From the NCBI RefSeq assembly GCF_022846435.1, contig NZ_AP025627.1:468001-532000 (forward strand): a stretch of DNA of 64,000 bases, given 5' to 3'. The notes below the pieces were generated by a model. The model was not told the DNA's origin and did no database searches. It was given only the letters and a program-made list of their open reading frames with translations. The first letter of the stretch is position 1, and each line of letters opens with the position of its first letter. Made by a program: the position numbers and the translations under genes. Shown here piece by piece: positions 35,790 to 44,581 of the stretch. The stretch comes from Parageobacillus sp. KH3-4 (GTDB taxonomy: Bacteria; Bacillota; Bacilli; Bacillales; Anoxybacillaceae).

Positions 35790-36854
35790 ATGGGTTTGGA
35801 TTTAAAGAAAATATATAATGGAAGCACAAAAGGATCCCTTCTGGTTGCTGTAATTTTGCTTGGCTTACCACTTGTTTTTTCAACGAATAACTATTTGTTA
35901 AGCACGCTTATTATGATTGGATTTTATACGATTGTGAGCACAGGATTGACATTGCTGATGGGATACGCAGGGCAAATATCGCTAGGACAAGCAGCATTTT
36001 ATGGAATCGGAGCTTATACGTCTGCGTATTTCACTACTCATTTTGGGCTTTCTCCGTGGCTTGCCATGATTGTTGGAGCGATCCTCGCGGCAATGGTAGC
36101 ATTTGTTATTGGCATTCCTGCATTTCGGTTAAGAGAACATTACTTAGCATTGGCCACTTTAGGTTTTGGCGTCATTGTATTCACTTTTTTTAAGGAATGG
36201 AAGGAAATTACTGGTGGATTAAACGGATTTTTTGGAATTCCGCCTATCAGTCTATTTGGGATTACCATTCAAACGGATTTTCAGTTTTATTATCTTGTAT
36301 GGGTTTTCGCATTGATCGGCATTCTTTTTGCGCGTAATATTGTTCAATCTAGAATAGGCAGAGCGCTGTTATCGATTCATGGAAGTGAAATTGCAGCCAA
36401 TTCGTTAGGAGTAAACATTACAAAATATAAGCTGCAAATGTTTATGATCAGCGCCATTTATGCAGCTGTTGCAGGCAGTTTGTATGCGCATTATGTTACA
36501 TTTATCAACCCGCAATTATTTGAAATGATTACGTCTATTTATTTTTTAATTATGGTCGTAATCGGTGGGGCGGGAAGTGTCTGGGGTGGTTTGATCGGCG
36601 CGGCAGTATACGTATGTCTAGGAGAGTTGTTAAAAGAGATCGTTCCACTATTTATTCCGAATGCCGGCGGGGAATTTGAGATTGTGTTTTTTGGAATTTT
36701 GCTTGTCATTATGCTTATTTATATGCCAAACGGATTGTCACGTTCCGTACCGAAAATAGTGAAACGGTTGTTGCCTGCCTGGCATCGAAAAAACGAATCA
36801 ATGCTTGTTTCGGAAAATGAGAATGCCAGCTCTATAGGGGGAGAACGTCTATGA
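35790..36854 (+). CDS. ABC transporter permease (LivM type)
   Basis: A 354-residue LivM-family permease with LMGYAGQISLGQAAFYGIGAY and the conserved GGAGSVWGGLIGA stretch. The charged C-terminal tail is cytosolic. Ends in an ATGA overlap with the ATPase gene. Confidence 0.9.
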   Translation: MGLDLKKIYNGSTKGSLLVAVILLGLPLVFSTNNYLLSTLIMIGFYTIVSTGLTLLMGYAGQISLGQAAFYGIGAYTSAYFTTHFGLSPWLAMIVGAILAAMVAFVIGIPAFRLREHYLALATLGFGVIVFTFFKEWKEITGGLNGFFGIPPISLFGITIQTDFQFYYLVWVFALIGILFARNIVQSRIGRALLSIHGSEIAANSLGVNITKYKLQMFMISAIYAAVAGSLYAHYVTFINPQLFEMITSIYFLIMVVIGGAGSVWGGLIGAAVYVCLGELLKEIVPLFIPNAGGEFEIVFFGILLVIMLIYMPNGLSRSVPKIVKRLLPAWHRKNESMLVSENENASSIGGERL

Positions 36855-37627
36855 AGGAAAATGTGCTTTTACAAGTCCACCAATTATCCAAATCGTTTGG
36901 AGGCGTTCATGCCATACAGGACGTCTCGTTTCACGTTCATGATCGAGAAATTATTGCGGTCATTGGACCGAATGGGGCAGGTAAGACGACGTTGTTCAAC
37001 GTTATTACAGGCATTCTCCGGCCAACGAGCGGTTCTATTGTTTTCAAAGGGGTTTCCACCGCTGGCAAAAAGCCTTTTCAGCTTGCACAGCTAGGCATGA
37101 CGAGAACGTTTCAAAATCTTCAAGTATTTGGGAATATGACCGTAATTGAGAATGTTATGGTTGGTCTGCACACGAGGTTAAAAACTGGGATATTCAGCGC
37201 GGGTTTTCGTTTGCCACTGGTGTCAAAAGAGGAGAAACAAGCGTTGGAACAGGCGTTTGCATGTTTGCAACAAGTCGGGATTGAATATCTTGCTTTTGAA
37301 AAAGCCGACGTATTACCGTACGGAATGCAGCGGTTAGTGGAGCTTGCAAGAGCCGCTGCTTCCAATCCTTCCCTTATTTTATTAGATGAGCCGATGGCTG
37401 GGTTAAATCCGCAAGAATCAAAAAAGTTAGTGGAAGTTTTATTGGAGATGAGAAGCAATGGCATGACATTTTTATTTGTCGAACATGATATGGAAACGGT
37501 AATGTCAATTGCGGACCGAATCGTTGTATTAGACTACGGGAAAAAAATCGCAGAAGGAAGACCTGAAGAAATTGCCCGGCACCCGGATGTCATTAAAGCG
37601 TATTTAGGGGAAGAGGAGATGATATAG
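36851..37627 (+). CDS. ABC transporter ATP-binding protein (LivG type)
   Basis: A 258-residue ATPase with Walker A GPNGAGKTT, the LivG-specific loop GMTRTFQNLQVF, and Walker B LILLDEPMAGLN. The signature region YGMQRLVELARA deviates slightly from LSYGQQR. Overlaps livM by four bases. Confidence 0.9.
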   Translation: MKENVLLQVHQLSKSFGGVHAIQDVSFHVHDREIIAVIGPNGAGKTTLFNVITGILRPTSGSIVFKGVSTAGKKPFQLAQLGMTRTFQNLQVFGNMTVIENVMVGLHTRLKTGIFSAGFRLPLVSKEEKQALEQAFACLQQVGIEYLAFEKADVLPYGMQRLVELARAAASNPSLILLDEPMAGLNPQESKKLVEVLLEMRSNGMTFLFVEHDMETVMSIADRIVVLDYGKKIAEGRPEEIARHPDVIKAYLGEEEMI

Positions 37628-38356
37628 ATGCTGACGTTAAATAATCTTCATGTTTATCATGGACATTTGCATGTGCTAAAAGGAATTCATTTGCAAATCG
37701 GTAAAGGGGAAATTATGGCGATTGTGGGGGCAAACGGTGCGGGAAAGAGCACGTTGCTAGGCACTATTGCCGGCATATATCTACCGAAAGAGGGAGAAAT
37801 TATTTTTGAAAACGAGGTGCTTCCTTATGGTAAAGTAGAACAAATCGTAAAAAAGGGGATTTGCCTTGTTCCGGAGCGTCGGCAAATTTTCGATGATTTG
37901 TCTGTAAAAGATAACTTGCTGTTAGGGGCGTATCATCGATATCGGCACGACTTTCGGCAAGTGATGAGGGATTATGAAAATGTGTTGGACGTTTTTCCAA
38001 AATTAAAAACGATGCTAGATAGACCTGGGGGATTGCTGAGTGGCGGAGAACAACAGATGCTGGCAATCGGGCGAGGATTGATGGCAAAACCGACGTTAAT
38101 GATGTTGGATGAACCTTCTTTAGGCCTTGCTCCCCTGGTTGTGAAAGAGATTATGAAACTGCTCGAACAATTACGAGATCAGTTTGGCATGACTATTTTA
38201 TTAATAGAACAAAACGTACGAGCGGCATTGCAAATTGCAGACTATGCTTGTGTGCTCGATCGCGGCGAAATCGTTATTCAAGGCAAAGCGGATGAGCTGT
38301 TGCGCGATGAACGGGTAAAAAATGCTTATCTAGGAATCCAAAGAAAAACCTCATGA
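37628..38356 (+). CDS. ABC transporter ATP-binding protein (LivF type)
   Basis: A 242-residue LivF-family ATPase with Walker A GANGAGKST, signature LLSGGEQQML and Walker B LMMLDEPSLGLAP. It starts directly after the livG stop and ends the operon. Confidence 0.9.
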   Translation: MLTLNNLHVYHGHLHVLKGIHLQIGKGEIMAIVGANGAGKSTLLGTIAGIYLPKEGEIIFENEVLPYGKVEQIVKKGICLVPERRQIFDDLSVKDNLLLGAYHRYRHDFRQVMRDYENVLDVFPKLKTMLDRPGGLLSGGEQQMLAIGRGLMAKPTLMMLDEPSLGLAPLVVKEIMKLLEQLRDQFGMTILLIEQNVRAALQIADYACVLDRGEIVIQGKADELLRDERVKNAYLGIQRKTS

Positions 38357-39389
38357 TACAAAAAATAATGGGATGATTTTTTACATTTCGTATTTCAGCA
38401 TTGTCCAACGCTTTTTCACTACCAATAGCGATGGCACGTTTCCTTTATTGCCATCGCTGTTGGTGGTGATAGATAAACGTCCTCTACAAGTCCTAATTTC
38501 TCAACGCTTGCTGCTGTTCGTACGTTGATGGTCGGCCAAAATTGTCTTCGTATTTCATCGTTCGCTAATTTGAACACTGCTACTTAGATGTACATAAACC
38601 GCCGAAAAAATCACTTGTCCTGTTGTTTTTTGCCGCATCGTCCTTGTCGGCAAGTTTTGGCGATCTTTAGTGATGGGGTATGCCTGGCGGTGTTAGGTTG
38701 TTTTCATTGTTGTCTATGTCATTGCCGTTGAATTTGTCACTCCAGCTTGGCACGTTGGAATTGTTTATGTGCCCGCTCTAATACTTCTGGATTCTGCTCT
38801 TCTTTGTCCGACTTATTACGTCATGGATATGACTGTAAACCAAAATTCCGTCCTCATTGTCGGTCCGTCCGAGTGAATTTGTTTCCTGCCCATCTGGTCC
38901 CGGGTGTATCCTTCCACGATTTGCAAGGGTTCGCTTGGGCGGGTATCGCCCCATAAACAGGTTATGTTCTGTGGCATTTCCATGAAAAGACCTAAAGGAA
39001 AATCCTTTTCAAATCCAAAATGTAGAAACGATCTCATGCATGGACCACTTTATATAGATGATTTGAGGTGACGGTGATGATGGTGTCGTCATTCAGCTTC
39101 GAAAGGGAAAATACCGTCCGGATGGGATTTTCGATATTGATTTTCCACGCCCACTCTTTTAATGGGGAGCGCCTGTCGTCCGCTTAAGATATCGAGTAAA
39201 AGGGAATATGAAGAAATGAGACGATCCGTTATTGCTCTTTTCAGAAAATCACAAAGCATTGCCAAGGAATATAATTGAAAAAGGGAGCCCCAAAAGTGTT
39301 GGGACACCCTTTATACGCATCGAATAATAAGAGAAGTCTATATATGGTATTCCGTTTGTGGTTGAGCAACCTTTTGAGTCGCCCTCTTG
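38357..39389. other. 1-kb stretch without an intact gene
   Basis: A hairpin (AGCGATGGCA/TGCCATCGCT at 38427-38458) lies after the transporter operon. The rest contains only short broken frames on both strands that I could not assign. Near the end, AGGGAGCCCCAA/TTGGGACACCCT (39283-39310) forms a hairpin resembling the repeats at 46.4 and 48.2 kb, and could terminate the minus-strand flavoprotein. Confidence 0.6.
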
Positions 39390-39956
39390 TTATTTTGTTT
39401 GTAATATGTCATGATCGACGTAACGTTCTCCATTTAGTTCGCTAATGACATTAATGGCTACTTTCGCTCCGTCGCCAGCGGTAATAATGGTATGTACGCT
39501 GACGCCGGCTACTGTTCCAGCCGCCCAAATTCCTTCGATATTGGTGCGTCCGTTTGCATCCGCATCGATGATCGTTTTAATGCGCGGCTCCGTCCCTTGT
39601 TTTGTTTTTACGCCGATTTTTTCGGCAAGATCAACCGCTACTCCTGTTGCCAAAATAACGTGTTTTGCCTCAAACGTGCCGTTGTCTGTTTGAATGCGGA
39701 AGCCGTTTTCTGTTTTTTCGATGTTGGTGGCTTGGGCGGCAACAAGCTCAGCTCCGAATTTTGCCGCTTGTTTTTTCCCGGTTTCAATTAAATCCGGCCC
39801 TGTGATTTCTGCGACCCCATAGTGGTTTTCGATCCAAGCGCGTTTAGTCATGCTTTTGTCGTTGTCAATTAATACCGTTTTCTTCCCTGCTTTTGCGGTA
39901 AAAATGGCCGCGCTTGCCCCCGCGGGCCCAGCTCCAATAATGGCGATATCGTACAT
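39390..39956 (-). CDS. half-size FAD-dependent oxidoreductase (thioredoxin-reductase-like)
   Basis: A 188-residue flavoprotein containing only the FAD-binding halves of a thioredoxin-reductase fold: IIGAGPAGASAA (ADP-binding) and the second FAD motif GIWAAGTVAG. The NADPH domain and the CxxC pair are absent, so it cannot be a normal thioredoxin reductase. AAAGGGGC precedes the ATG. Electron donor and substrate unknown. Confidence 0.75.
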   Translation of the reverse strand: MYDIAIIGAGPAGASAAIFTAKAGKKTVLIDNDKSMTKRAWIENHYGVAEITGPDLIETGKKQAAKFGAELVAAQATNIEKTENGFRIQTDNGTFEAKHVILATGVAVDLAEKIGVKTKQGTEPRIKTIIDADANGRTNIEGIWAAGTVAGVSVHTIITAGDGAKVAINVISELNGERYVDHDILQTK

Positions 39957-40050
39957 CGGTTCATGCCCCTTTCGTTAGAATATTCCAACATTTATTATAA
40001 CATTTTCAGCGTTTCCATCCAAATCAATGTTGATAATATATTTATTAATT

Positions 40051-40069
40051 TAAAATAATTATTATTTTA
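40051..40069. promoter_or_regulatory. 9-1-9 AT-rich palindrome
   Basis: TAAAATAAT-T-ATTATTTTA is a perfect inverted repeat 63 bp before the zinc-ribbon gene, with the spacing of Fur/Zur/PerR-family operators. Which regulator, if any, is unclear. Confidence 0.35.
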
Positions 40070-40132
40070 TATTGATTATTTAAAAATAATATGTATAATA
40101 AGTGATGAAAACAGTTAAAGGAGAGCGAAAAC

Positions 40133-40234
40133 ATGCGAAAACAAGTAATTTGCGAACAATGCCATCAACCGATTCGCCGGTTGAAGCATTCTATTCTTTG
40201 TCAATGCGGAATGAAAATTGTTCAACATAAATAA
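40133..40234 (+). CDS. 33-residue zinc-ribbon protein
   Basis: A very small protein with C-x-x-C (ICEQC) and C-x-C (LCQCG) about 20 residues apart, enough to bind one zinc. AAAGGAGAG stands before the ATG and an intrinsic terminator follows, so it is a complete transcription unit. No family recognised. Confidence 0.6.
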   Translation: MRKQVICEQCHQPIRRLKHSILCQCGMKIVQHK

Positions 40235-40259
40235 ACGAATGGATGATATACAGGTAGTC

Positions 40260-40299
40260 GAGGGACTGCGCTTCTTTGTTGTCCAGTCCCGGTTTTTTT
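40260..40299 (+). terminator. intrinsic terminator
   Basis: GGGACTG (40262-40268) pairs with CAGTCCC (40284-40290), followed by a run of seven T. Confidence 0.8.
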
Positions 40300-40367
40300 G
40301 TGCGATAATAAGAATCTTTTTCATGAAAATGTTGATATAGAAAAAAATTGCTCCAATACAATGTAAT

Positions 40368-40382
40368 TGATAATAATTGTTA
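40368..40382. promoter_or_regulatory. Fur-box-like operator
   Basis: TGATAATAATTGTTA matches the 7-1-7 Fur consensus TGATAATnATTATCA at 12 of 14 positions, in front of a siderophore-binding-protein remnant. Confidence 0.5.
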
Positions 40383-40468
40383 AAATCATTTAAGGTGTAT
40401 AGCGGAAAAATACGATTTATAACTATATGGACTCTTTCTCACGAATAATATGAAAACGTTAAGTAAAA

Positions 40469-40902
40469 GCTTTGGATAAGGAATTAGCGAGAATTAATGT
40501 ACAAATCGAAGCAGTCAAAGCGAAAACGGAAAAAATGAACGGCAAAGCGCTAATGGTGTTCACGACCGGCGGCAAAGCAAGCGCATATGGCCTAGGGTCC
40601 CGCTTTGGGATCATTCATGACGTGCTTGTCATTAAACCGGTTGATGCGAATATCGGCGTATCGCCACATGGTCAAAGCATTTCATTTGAATATCTTGCAG
40701 GGAAAAATCCGGATTATTTATTTTGTGATGGATCGCGATGCAGTAGTGGCAGGAAAATCGTCGCCAAAACAAACGATTAAAACGAACTGGCGAAAAAGGC
40801 AAACGCTGACAAAAACAATCATAAATCCGAACTATTGGTATCTTTCCGGCGTCGGCTCATTTCTGTAGAAATGTCGATGAAGTGGAAAAGGAAGCGAAAT
40901 GA
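40469..40902 (+). pseudogene. ferri-siderophore ABC binding protein remnant
   Basis: C-terminal part of a YclQ/FecB-type iron-siderophore binding lipoprotein. KTEKMNGKALMVFTTGGK, SRFGIIHDV and HGQSISFEYLAGKNPDYLF are in one frame; MDRDAVVAGK, KQTIK and NPNYWYLSG are in the next; DEVEKEAK then TGA ends it. The N-terminal half including the signal peptide is missing, and at least one frameshift is present. Confidence 0.8.
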
Positions 40903-40911
40903 TGGCATTTC

Positions 40912-40952
40912 AGCGGCTAGCCATTGCTTTGCAAGGTTAGCCGCTTTATTTT
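40912..40952 (+). terminator. intrinsic terminator after the siderophore-protein remnant
   Basis: GCGGCTAGCC pairs with GGTTAGCCGC, followed by TTTATTTTTTG. The remainder of 40953-41140 shows no gene. Confidence 0.75.
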
Positions 40953-41148
40953 TTGTTTTCCTAATCCTTGTGTAGCGTGGATGTTTCATCAAAAAATATA
41001 GCGTTGAACCGTTTTTTGTGGCCGTTTCTATCGTTATGATTTTGGATTGTTCAAAATTCCGCTCACAGTCAGTGTGAGCTTGGATCACCGGAATACTGTT
41101 TTTCCGGGATTACATCTTGATAATCTATTGTAAAAAATTTCTATATAT

Positions 41149-41180
41149 ATGTTAACCTATATATAAAATATAGTTGACAT
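41149..41180. promoter_or_regulatory. BirA operator and promoter of the bio operon
   Basis: The half-sites TGTTAACC (41150-41157) and AGTTGACA (41172-41179) form an inverted repeat with a 14-bp spacer, as in BirA (biotin repressor) operators. TTGACA at 41174-41179 is also a possible -35, so bound BirA would block transcription. Confidence 0.65.
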
Positions 41181-41231
41181 TAAATGTGTTGTCAGGCAAA
41201 ATAGAAGCAAATATCGGATTGGAGGGAAAAA

Positions 41232-41795
41232 ATGAAAACGAAATCGCTGCTGCTGGCAGCGCTGTTTGCCGCGCTTACGGCCATTGGCGGGTTTATTAAA
41301 ATCCCGGTTCCATATGTGCCGTTTACGTTGCAAATTGCTGCTGTTTATTTAGCGGGATGTTTACTCGGACCGAAGCTTGGAATGTTGAGCCAGCTTGTCT
41401 ATGTGCTTGTTGGTCTTGCCGGTGCTCCTGTCTTTGCCGAAGGGGGAGGGCCTAGCTACGTGCTTCAACCGACGTTTGGCTATTTGATCGGTTTTGTTGC
41501 GGGAGCCTATGTCAACGGATGGCTGATGCAAATCTTTCAATTTCGCAAAGCGGCGACGGTTTTTCTCGCGAACTTATCTACTCTTTTTGTCGTTTATTTG
41601 TTTGGTTGCGCTTGGCTGTACATAGCGATGAAGTGGATCGTGGAAAAGCCGCTTACCGTTGGGCAAACGTTATGGTTTGGCTTTCTGCTGCCTGTGCCTG
41701 GCGATCTATTGTTATGTGCGGCCTGTTCCGTCCTTGTCGCGCGCATGCTGCCGCGCATCCACAGCGTCATTCGCAAGCAGGAGGTGGTTTCCTAA
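41232..41795 (+). CDS. bioY: biotin transporter S component BioY
   Basis: A 187-residue membrane protein of the BioY family (biotin-specific ECF transporter S component) with six hydrophobic helices and the motif PVPYVPFTLQ plus GPKLG near the N-terminus. TTGGAGGG precedes the ATG. The stop overlaps the bioD start (TAATG). Confidence 0.92.
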   Translation: MKTKSLLLAALFAALTAIGGFIKIPVPYVPFTLQIAAVYLAGCLLGPKLGMLSQLVYVLVGLAGAPVFAEGGGPSYVLQPTFGYLIGFVAGAYVNGWLMQIFQFRKAATVFLANLSTLFVVYLFGCAWLYIAMKWIVEKPLTVGQTLWFGFLLPVPGDLLLCAACSVLVARMLPRIHSVIRKQEVVS

Positions 41796-42514
41796 TGGGA
41801 CAAGCGATATTTATCACGGGAACAGGAACAGAGATTGGGAAGACAGTGGCAACTTCTTTTCTCGCATTTGTTTTTCAAAAGTTAGGGTTGAGAACAAAAG
41901 TATTTAAGCCAATTCAAACTGGCTTAGCGGAAGATGGCGTTTTGTTTGCTGATCAACATTGGTACGAAAAAGTCGTTGAACTGCCGCAATCAGAAGGACT
42001 ATATTATATGGAACCCGCTGTTTCGCCGCATTTAGCGGCAACATTAACGAATACCATGATCGAGCCGGCATTGATAGCGGAAAAAATCGAACGATGGAAA
42101 CGTCAATATGACGTCGTTCTCGTTGAGGGGGCGGGAGGATTGGCTGTTCCGTTAATAGAGAAGGAACAGGGGTTTTATATGACAAACGATTTGATTCGAG
42201 AATGCAACATTCCGATTATCATTGTTTCTTTAGCGGGACTTGGCGCGATTCATCATACGGTGACAACCGTATCTTACGCACAGCAACAAGGCATTCAAGT
42301 ACTCGGATTGATTTTTAATCAATTTAATGCCGAAAGTCTCATTCACGTTAATAATGTGCAAACAATACAAAAAATGCTGCGATTGCCTACCATCGCCACA
42401 TTGCCGACGTTCACGAAGGTGACGAAGCATGCGATGATGGCGCTGGCAGAACGATGGCTGGCGAATAACGAGAGAAAGCAGTTGTTACGGGAGGTGCTGT
42501 CCGTTGAAGTATAG
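41795..42514 (+). CDS. bioD: dethiobiotin synthetase
   Basis: A 239-residue ATP-dependent enzyme making dethiobiotin from 7,8-diaminopelargonate. It has the P-loop GTGTEIGKTVA, the catalytic Lys in FKPIQTG, and EGAGGLAVP. The ATG at 41795 follows GCAGGAGG and overlaps bioY by one base, although the frame is open upstream. Overlaps bioA by 11 bp. Confidence 0.93.
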   Translation: MGQAIFITGTGTEIGKTVATSFLAFVFQKLGLRTKVFKPIQTGLAEDGVLFADQHWYEKVVELPQSEGLYYMEPAVSPHLAATLTNTMIEPALIAEKIERWKRQYDVVLVEGAGGLAVPLIEKEQGFYMTNDLIRECNIPIIIVSLAGLGAIHHTVTTVSYAQQQGIQVLGLIFNQFNAESLIHVNNVQTIQKMLRLPTIATLPTFTKVTKHAMMALAERWLANNERKQLLREVLSVEV

Positions 42515-43871
42515 CTACGAACAATTAGAGCAATGGGATAAAGAGTATGTGTGGCACCCGTTTACGCAAATGAAAACATATGTGCAAGAACGGCCGCTTA
42601 TTATTGAGCGAGGACAAGGAAGCTACTTATTTGATGTCAATGGCAACAAATATTTGGATGGGTATGCATCTTTATGGGTAAATGTCCACGGCCACAATGT
42701 TCCTGAACTAAATGAAGCTTTGCACGCGCAAATTGAAACGATCGCGCATTCAACATTGCTTGGATCGGCAAATGTACCTTCGATTTTGTTGGCGAAAAAG
42801 CTGGTTGAGCTTTGGCCGGGGCTTTCCAAAGTATTTTATTCCGACACTGGAGCCGCTGCGGTGGAAATCGCACTAAAAATCGCGTATCAATATTGGCAAA
42901 ACATCGACCCTGTCCGGTATGCGAAAAAAACAGCATTTGTGTCGTTAAGGGAAGCGTATCACGGCGATACGATTGGAGCAGTCAGCGTTGGCGGCATGGA
43001 ACTGTATCATCGCATTTTCCAACCGCTGCTGTTTGAGCGAATCGAGGTACCATCCCCGTATGTATATCGTATGAGCGAATACGGAAATGAACAGGAAATT
43101 GTGCAATACTGTTTACAGCAGTTAGAACACGTGTTGGATTCGGAACAGGAGCGCATCGCCGCAGTAGTCGTGGAACCGCTTGTGCAAGGGGCAGCGGGGA
43201 TTATCACGCATCCGAGCGGCTTTTTGAAAGGAGTGGAGACGCTTTGCCGTCGGTATGGAGTTTTATTGATTTGCGATGAGGTAGCCGTCGGATTTGGAAG
43301 AACGGGAACGATGTTTGCCTGCGAACAAGAACAAGTGACACCGGATATTGTTTGTTTAGGGAAAGGGATCACTGGCGGTTATTTACCACTAGCTGCCACA
43401 TTAACAACTAATCAAGTGTATGAAGCGTTTTTAGGAGAAGCCGACGAAGACAAGACATTTTACCACGGCCATACATATACAGGAAATCAATTGGCTTGTT
43501 CAGTCGCTTTAAAAAATATTGAGCTTATCGAAAAGCGGCAGCTTGTCGAAAATGTAAGGAAAAAAGCAGAATTTTTAGCAAAGAAGCTAGAGGTGCTTTA
43601 TGACATTCCAATTGTCGGGGATATTCGCCAAAAAGGATTAATGGCAGGAATTGAAATTGTTCAAGATCGAAACACGAAGCAGATTTTTCCGCGTTCGGAA
43701 ATGATTGAACATCGCATTATCCTAGAGGCTAGAAAGCGCGGCCTAATCATTCGTCCGCTCGGACCGGTGCTCACGTTCATTCCAGTGTTAGCGATGACAG
43801 AAGAACAGATGGAAACAGCAGTCGATATCCTCTTCGATTCGATCGCGGAAATGGCGAAGGCTGTTCGATAA
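42504..43871 (+). CDS. bioA: adenosylmethionine-8-amino-7-oxononanoate aminotransferase
   Basis: A 455-residue PLP aminotransferase (class III), the step before BioD. It shows WHPFTQM near the N-terminus (BioA-specific), LICDEVAVGFGRTG and the PLP Lys in GKGITGGYLPL. TTG start within bioD, preceded by GGGAGGTG. bioF and bioB are not in this window, so the pathway is completed elsewhere or the cell combines import and partial synthesis. Confidence 0.93.
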   Translation: MKYSYEQLEQWDKEYVWHPFTQMKTYVQERPLIIERGQGSYLFDVNGNKYLDGYASLWVNVHGHNVPELNEALHAQIETIAHSTLLGSANVPSILLAKKLVELWPGLSKVFYSDTGAAAVEIALKIAYQYWQNIDPVRYAKKTAFVSLREAYHGDTIGAVSVGGMELYHRIFQPLLFERIEVPSPYVYRMSEYGNEQEIVQYCLQQLEHVLDSEQERIAAVVVEPLVQGAAGIITHPSGFLKGVETLCRRYGVLLICDEVAVGFGRTGTMFACEQEQVTPDIVCLGKGITGGYLPLAATLTTNQVYEAFLGEADEDKTFYHGHTYTGNQLACSVALKNIELIEKRQLVENVRKKAEFLAKKLEVLYDIPIVGDIRQKGLMAGIEIVQDRNTKQIFPRSEMIEHRIILEARKRGLIIRPLGPVLTFIPVLAMTEEQMETAVDILFDSIAEMAKAVR

Positions 43872-43883
43872 TGGTTTCCATTG

Positions 43884-43914
43884 TTGCCTAGTAAGTCTAG
43901 GCAGCCTATTTTTT
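43884..43914 (+). terminator. bio operon terminator
   Basis: TGCCTAG (43885-43891) pairs with CTAGGCA (43897-43903), followed by a T-run. Confidence 0.75.
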
Positions 43915-44005
43915 GTCCAAAACGGTCAATCGCCCATGCCCTCGGCGTTTGTCCTACATATGTTGAAAGGGAAGAAGCAAACCAATTAGTAAAGGAGAGA
44001 CGAAC

Positions 44006-44218
44006 ATGAATGATGTTAGCTTGCAAGATACAAGAATATGGGGATTTGGCCGCCCATGGGGCTTTGGCGGTTTTGGAGGCTTTGGTCGCCCGTTCTTTGG
44101 CGGCCCATTCTTTGGCAGCCCGTTTTTTGGCGGTCTTTTAGGCGGATTGTTGGGCGGCGCGCTAACAGGTCCGTTCTATGGCGGTTTTGGTGGTTATCCT
44201 TACGGCCCAGTGTGGTGA
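44006..44218 (+). CDS. Gly/Phe-rich small protein, spore-coat-like
   Basis: A 70-residue protein made largely of G-F-G-G and F-F-G-x-P-F-F-G repeats, then FGGLLGGLLGGALTGP and a Tyr-rich end. Such compositions are typical of small Bacillaceae coat-associated proteins. AAGGAGAG precedes the ATG. Strong shadow frames exist on other strands because of the repeats. It neighbours CotF-like genes, supporting a spore role, but function is unproven. Confidence 0.65.
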   Translation: MNDVSLQDTRIWGFGRPWGFGGFGGFGRPFFGGPFFGSPFFGGLLGGLLGGALTGPFYGGFGGYPYGPVW

Positions 44219-44228
44219 TAAACATTGC

Positions 44229-44258
44229 TTGAGCCTGCCGATCACACGGCAGGCTTTG
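44229..44258 (+). terminator. intrinsic terminator
   Basis: GAGCCTGCCG pairs with CGGCAGGCTT around a 6-nt loop, shortly after the Gly-rich gene. Confidence 0.7.
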
Positions 44259-44367
44259 AGATGTTTCGGAAGATTATAAAAAAGTGGGCTGCTTTCCTGT
44301 TTCTTTTGTCCTTCATTAACCATAACATGTTTGTGTCCAGTTTTGGTTTGGGGAAGGAGGAATCGTG

Positions 44368-44511
44368 ATGGTATATCCACGCGTATTTTTCGGGGGTCCG
44401 TTTTTAGGCGGCTTTCTAGGCGGATTGCTTGGCAGCGCGCTGGCGTTACCGCTTTACGTCCATCCAAGACCGTATTATCCGTACTTTCCGTATGGAGGAT
44501 TTTGGTATTAA
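44368..44511 (+). CDS. 47-residue Gly/Tyr-rich protein related to the preceding one
   Basis: Encodes a short protein with FFGGPFLGGFLGGLLGSAL, similar to FFGGLLGGLLGGAL in the preceding gene, and a PYYPYFPYGGFWY end. GGAAGGAGG lies 6 nt before the ATG. A terminator hairpin follows. Probably a paralogue with the same spore-surface role. Confidence 0.65.
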   Translation: MVYPRVFFGGPFLGGFLGGLLGSALALPLYVHPRPYYPYFPYGGFWY

Positions 44512-44527
44512 CATGATGAAACATGTG

Positions 44528-44564
44528 CGAAAAAGCCATGATCGCATACATCATGGCTTTTTCG
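44528..44564. terminator. bidirectional terminator
   Basis: CGAAAAAGCCATGAT pairs with ATCATGGCTTTTTCG, serving the plus-strand Gly-rich gene and the minus-strand coat genes. Confidence 0.8.
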
Positions 44565-44581
44565 CGGACGGAAGGCGCATA

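Noticed and set aside
38600-39040. Short frames on both strands in the 1-kb gap
   Set aside because: None has a recognisable family, ribosome binding site or codon pattern; treated as decayed sequence.
40819-41088. 89-codon minus-strand frame before bioY
   Set aside because: It overlaps a clear terminator and the end of the siderophore-protein remnant, with no start signal.
41519-41794. Upstream extension of the bioD frame
   Set aside because: It overlaps bioY out of frame; the BioD family starts at the ATG at 41795, which has its own ribosome binding site.
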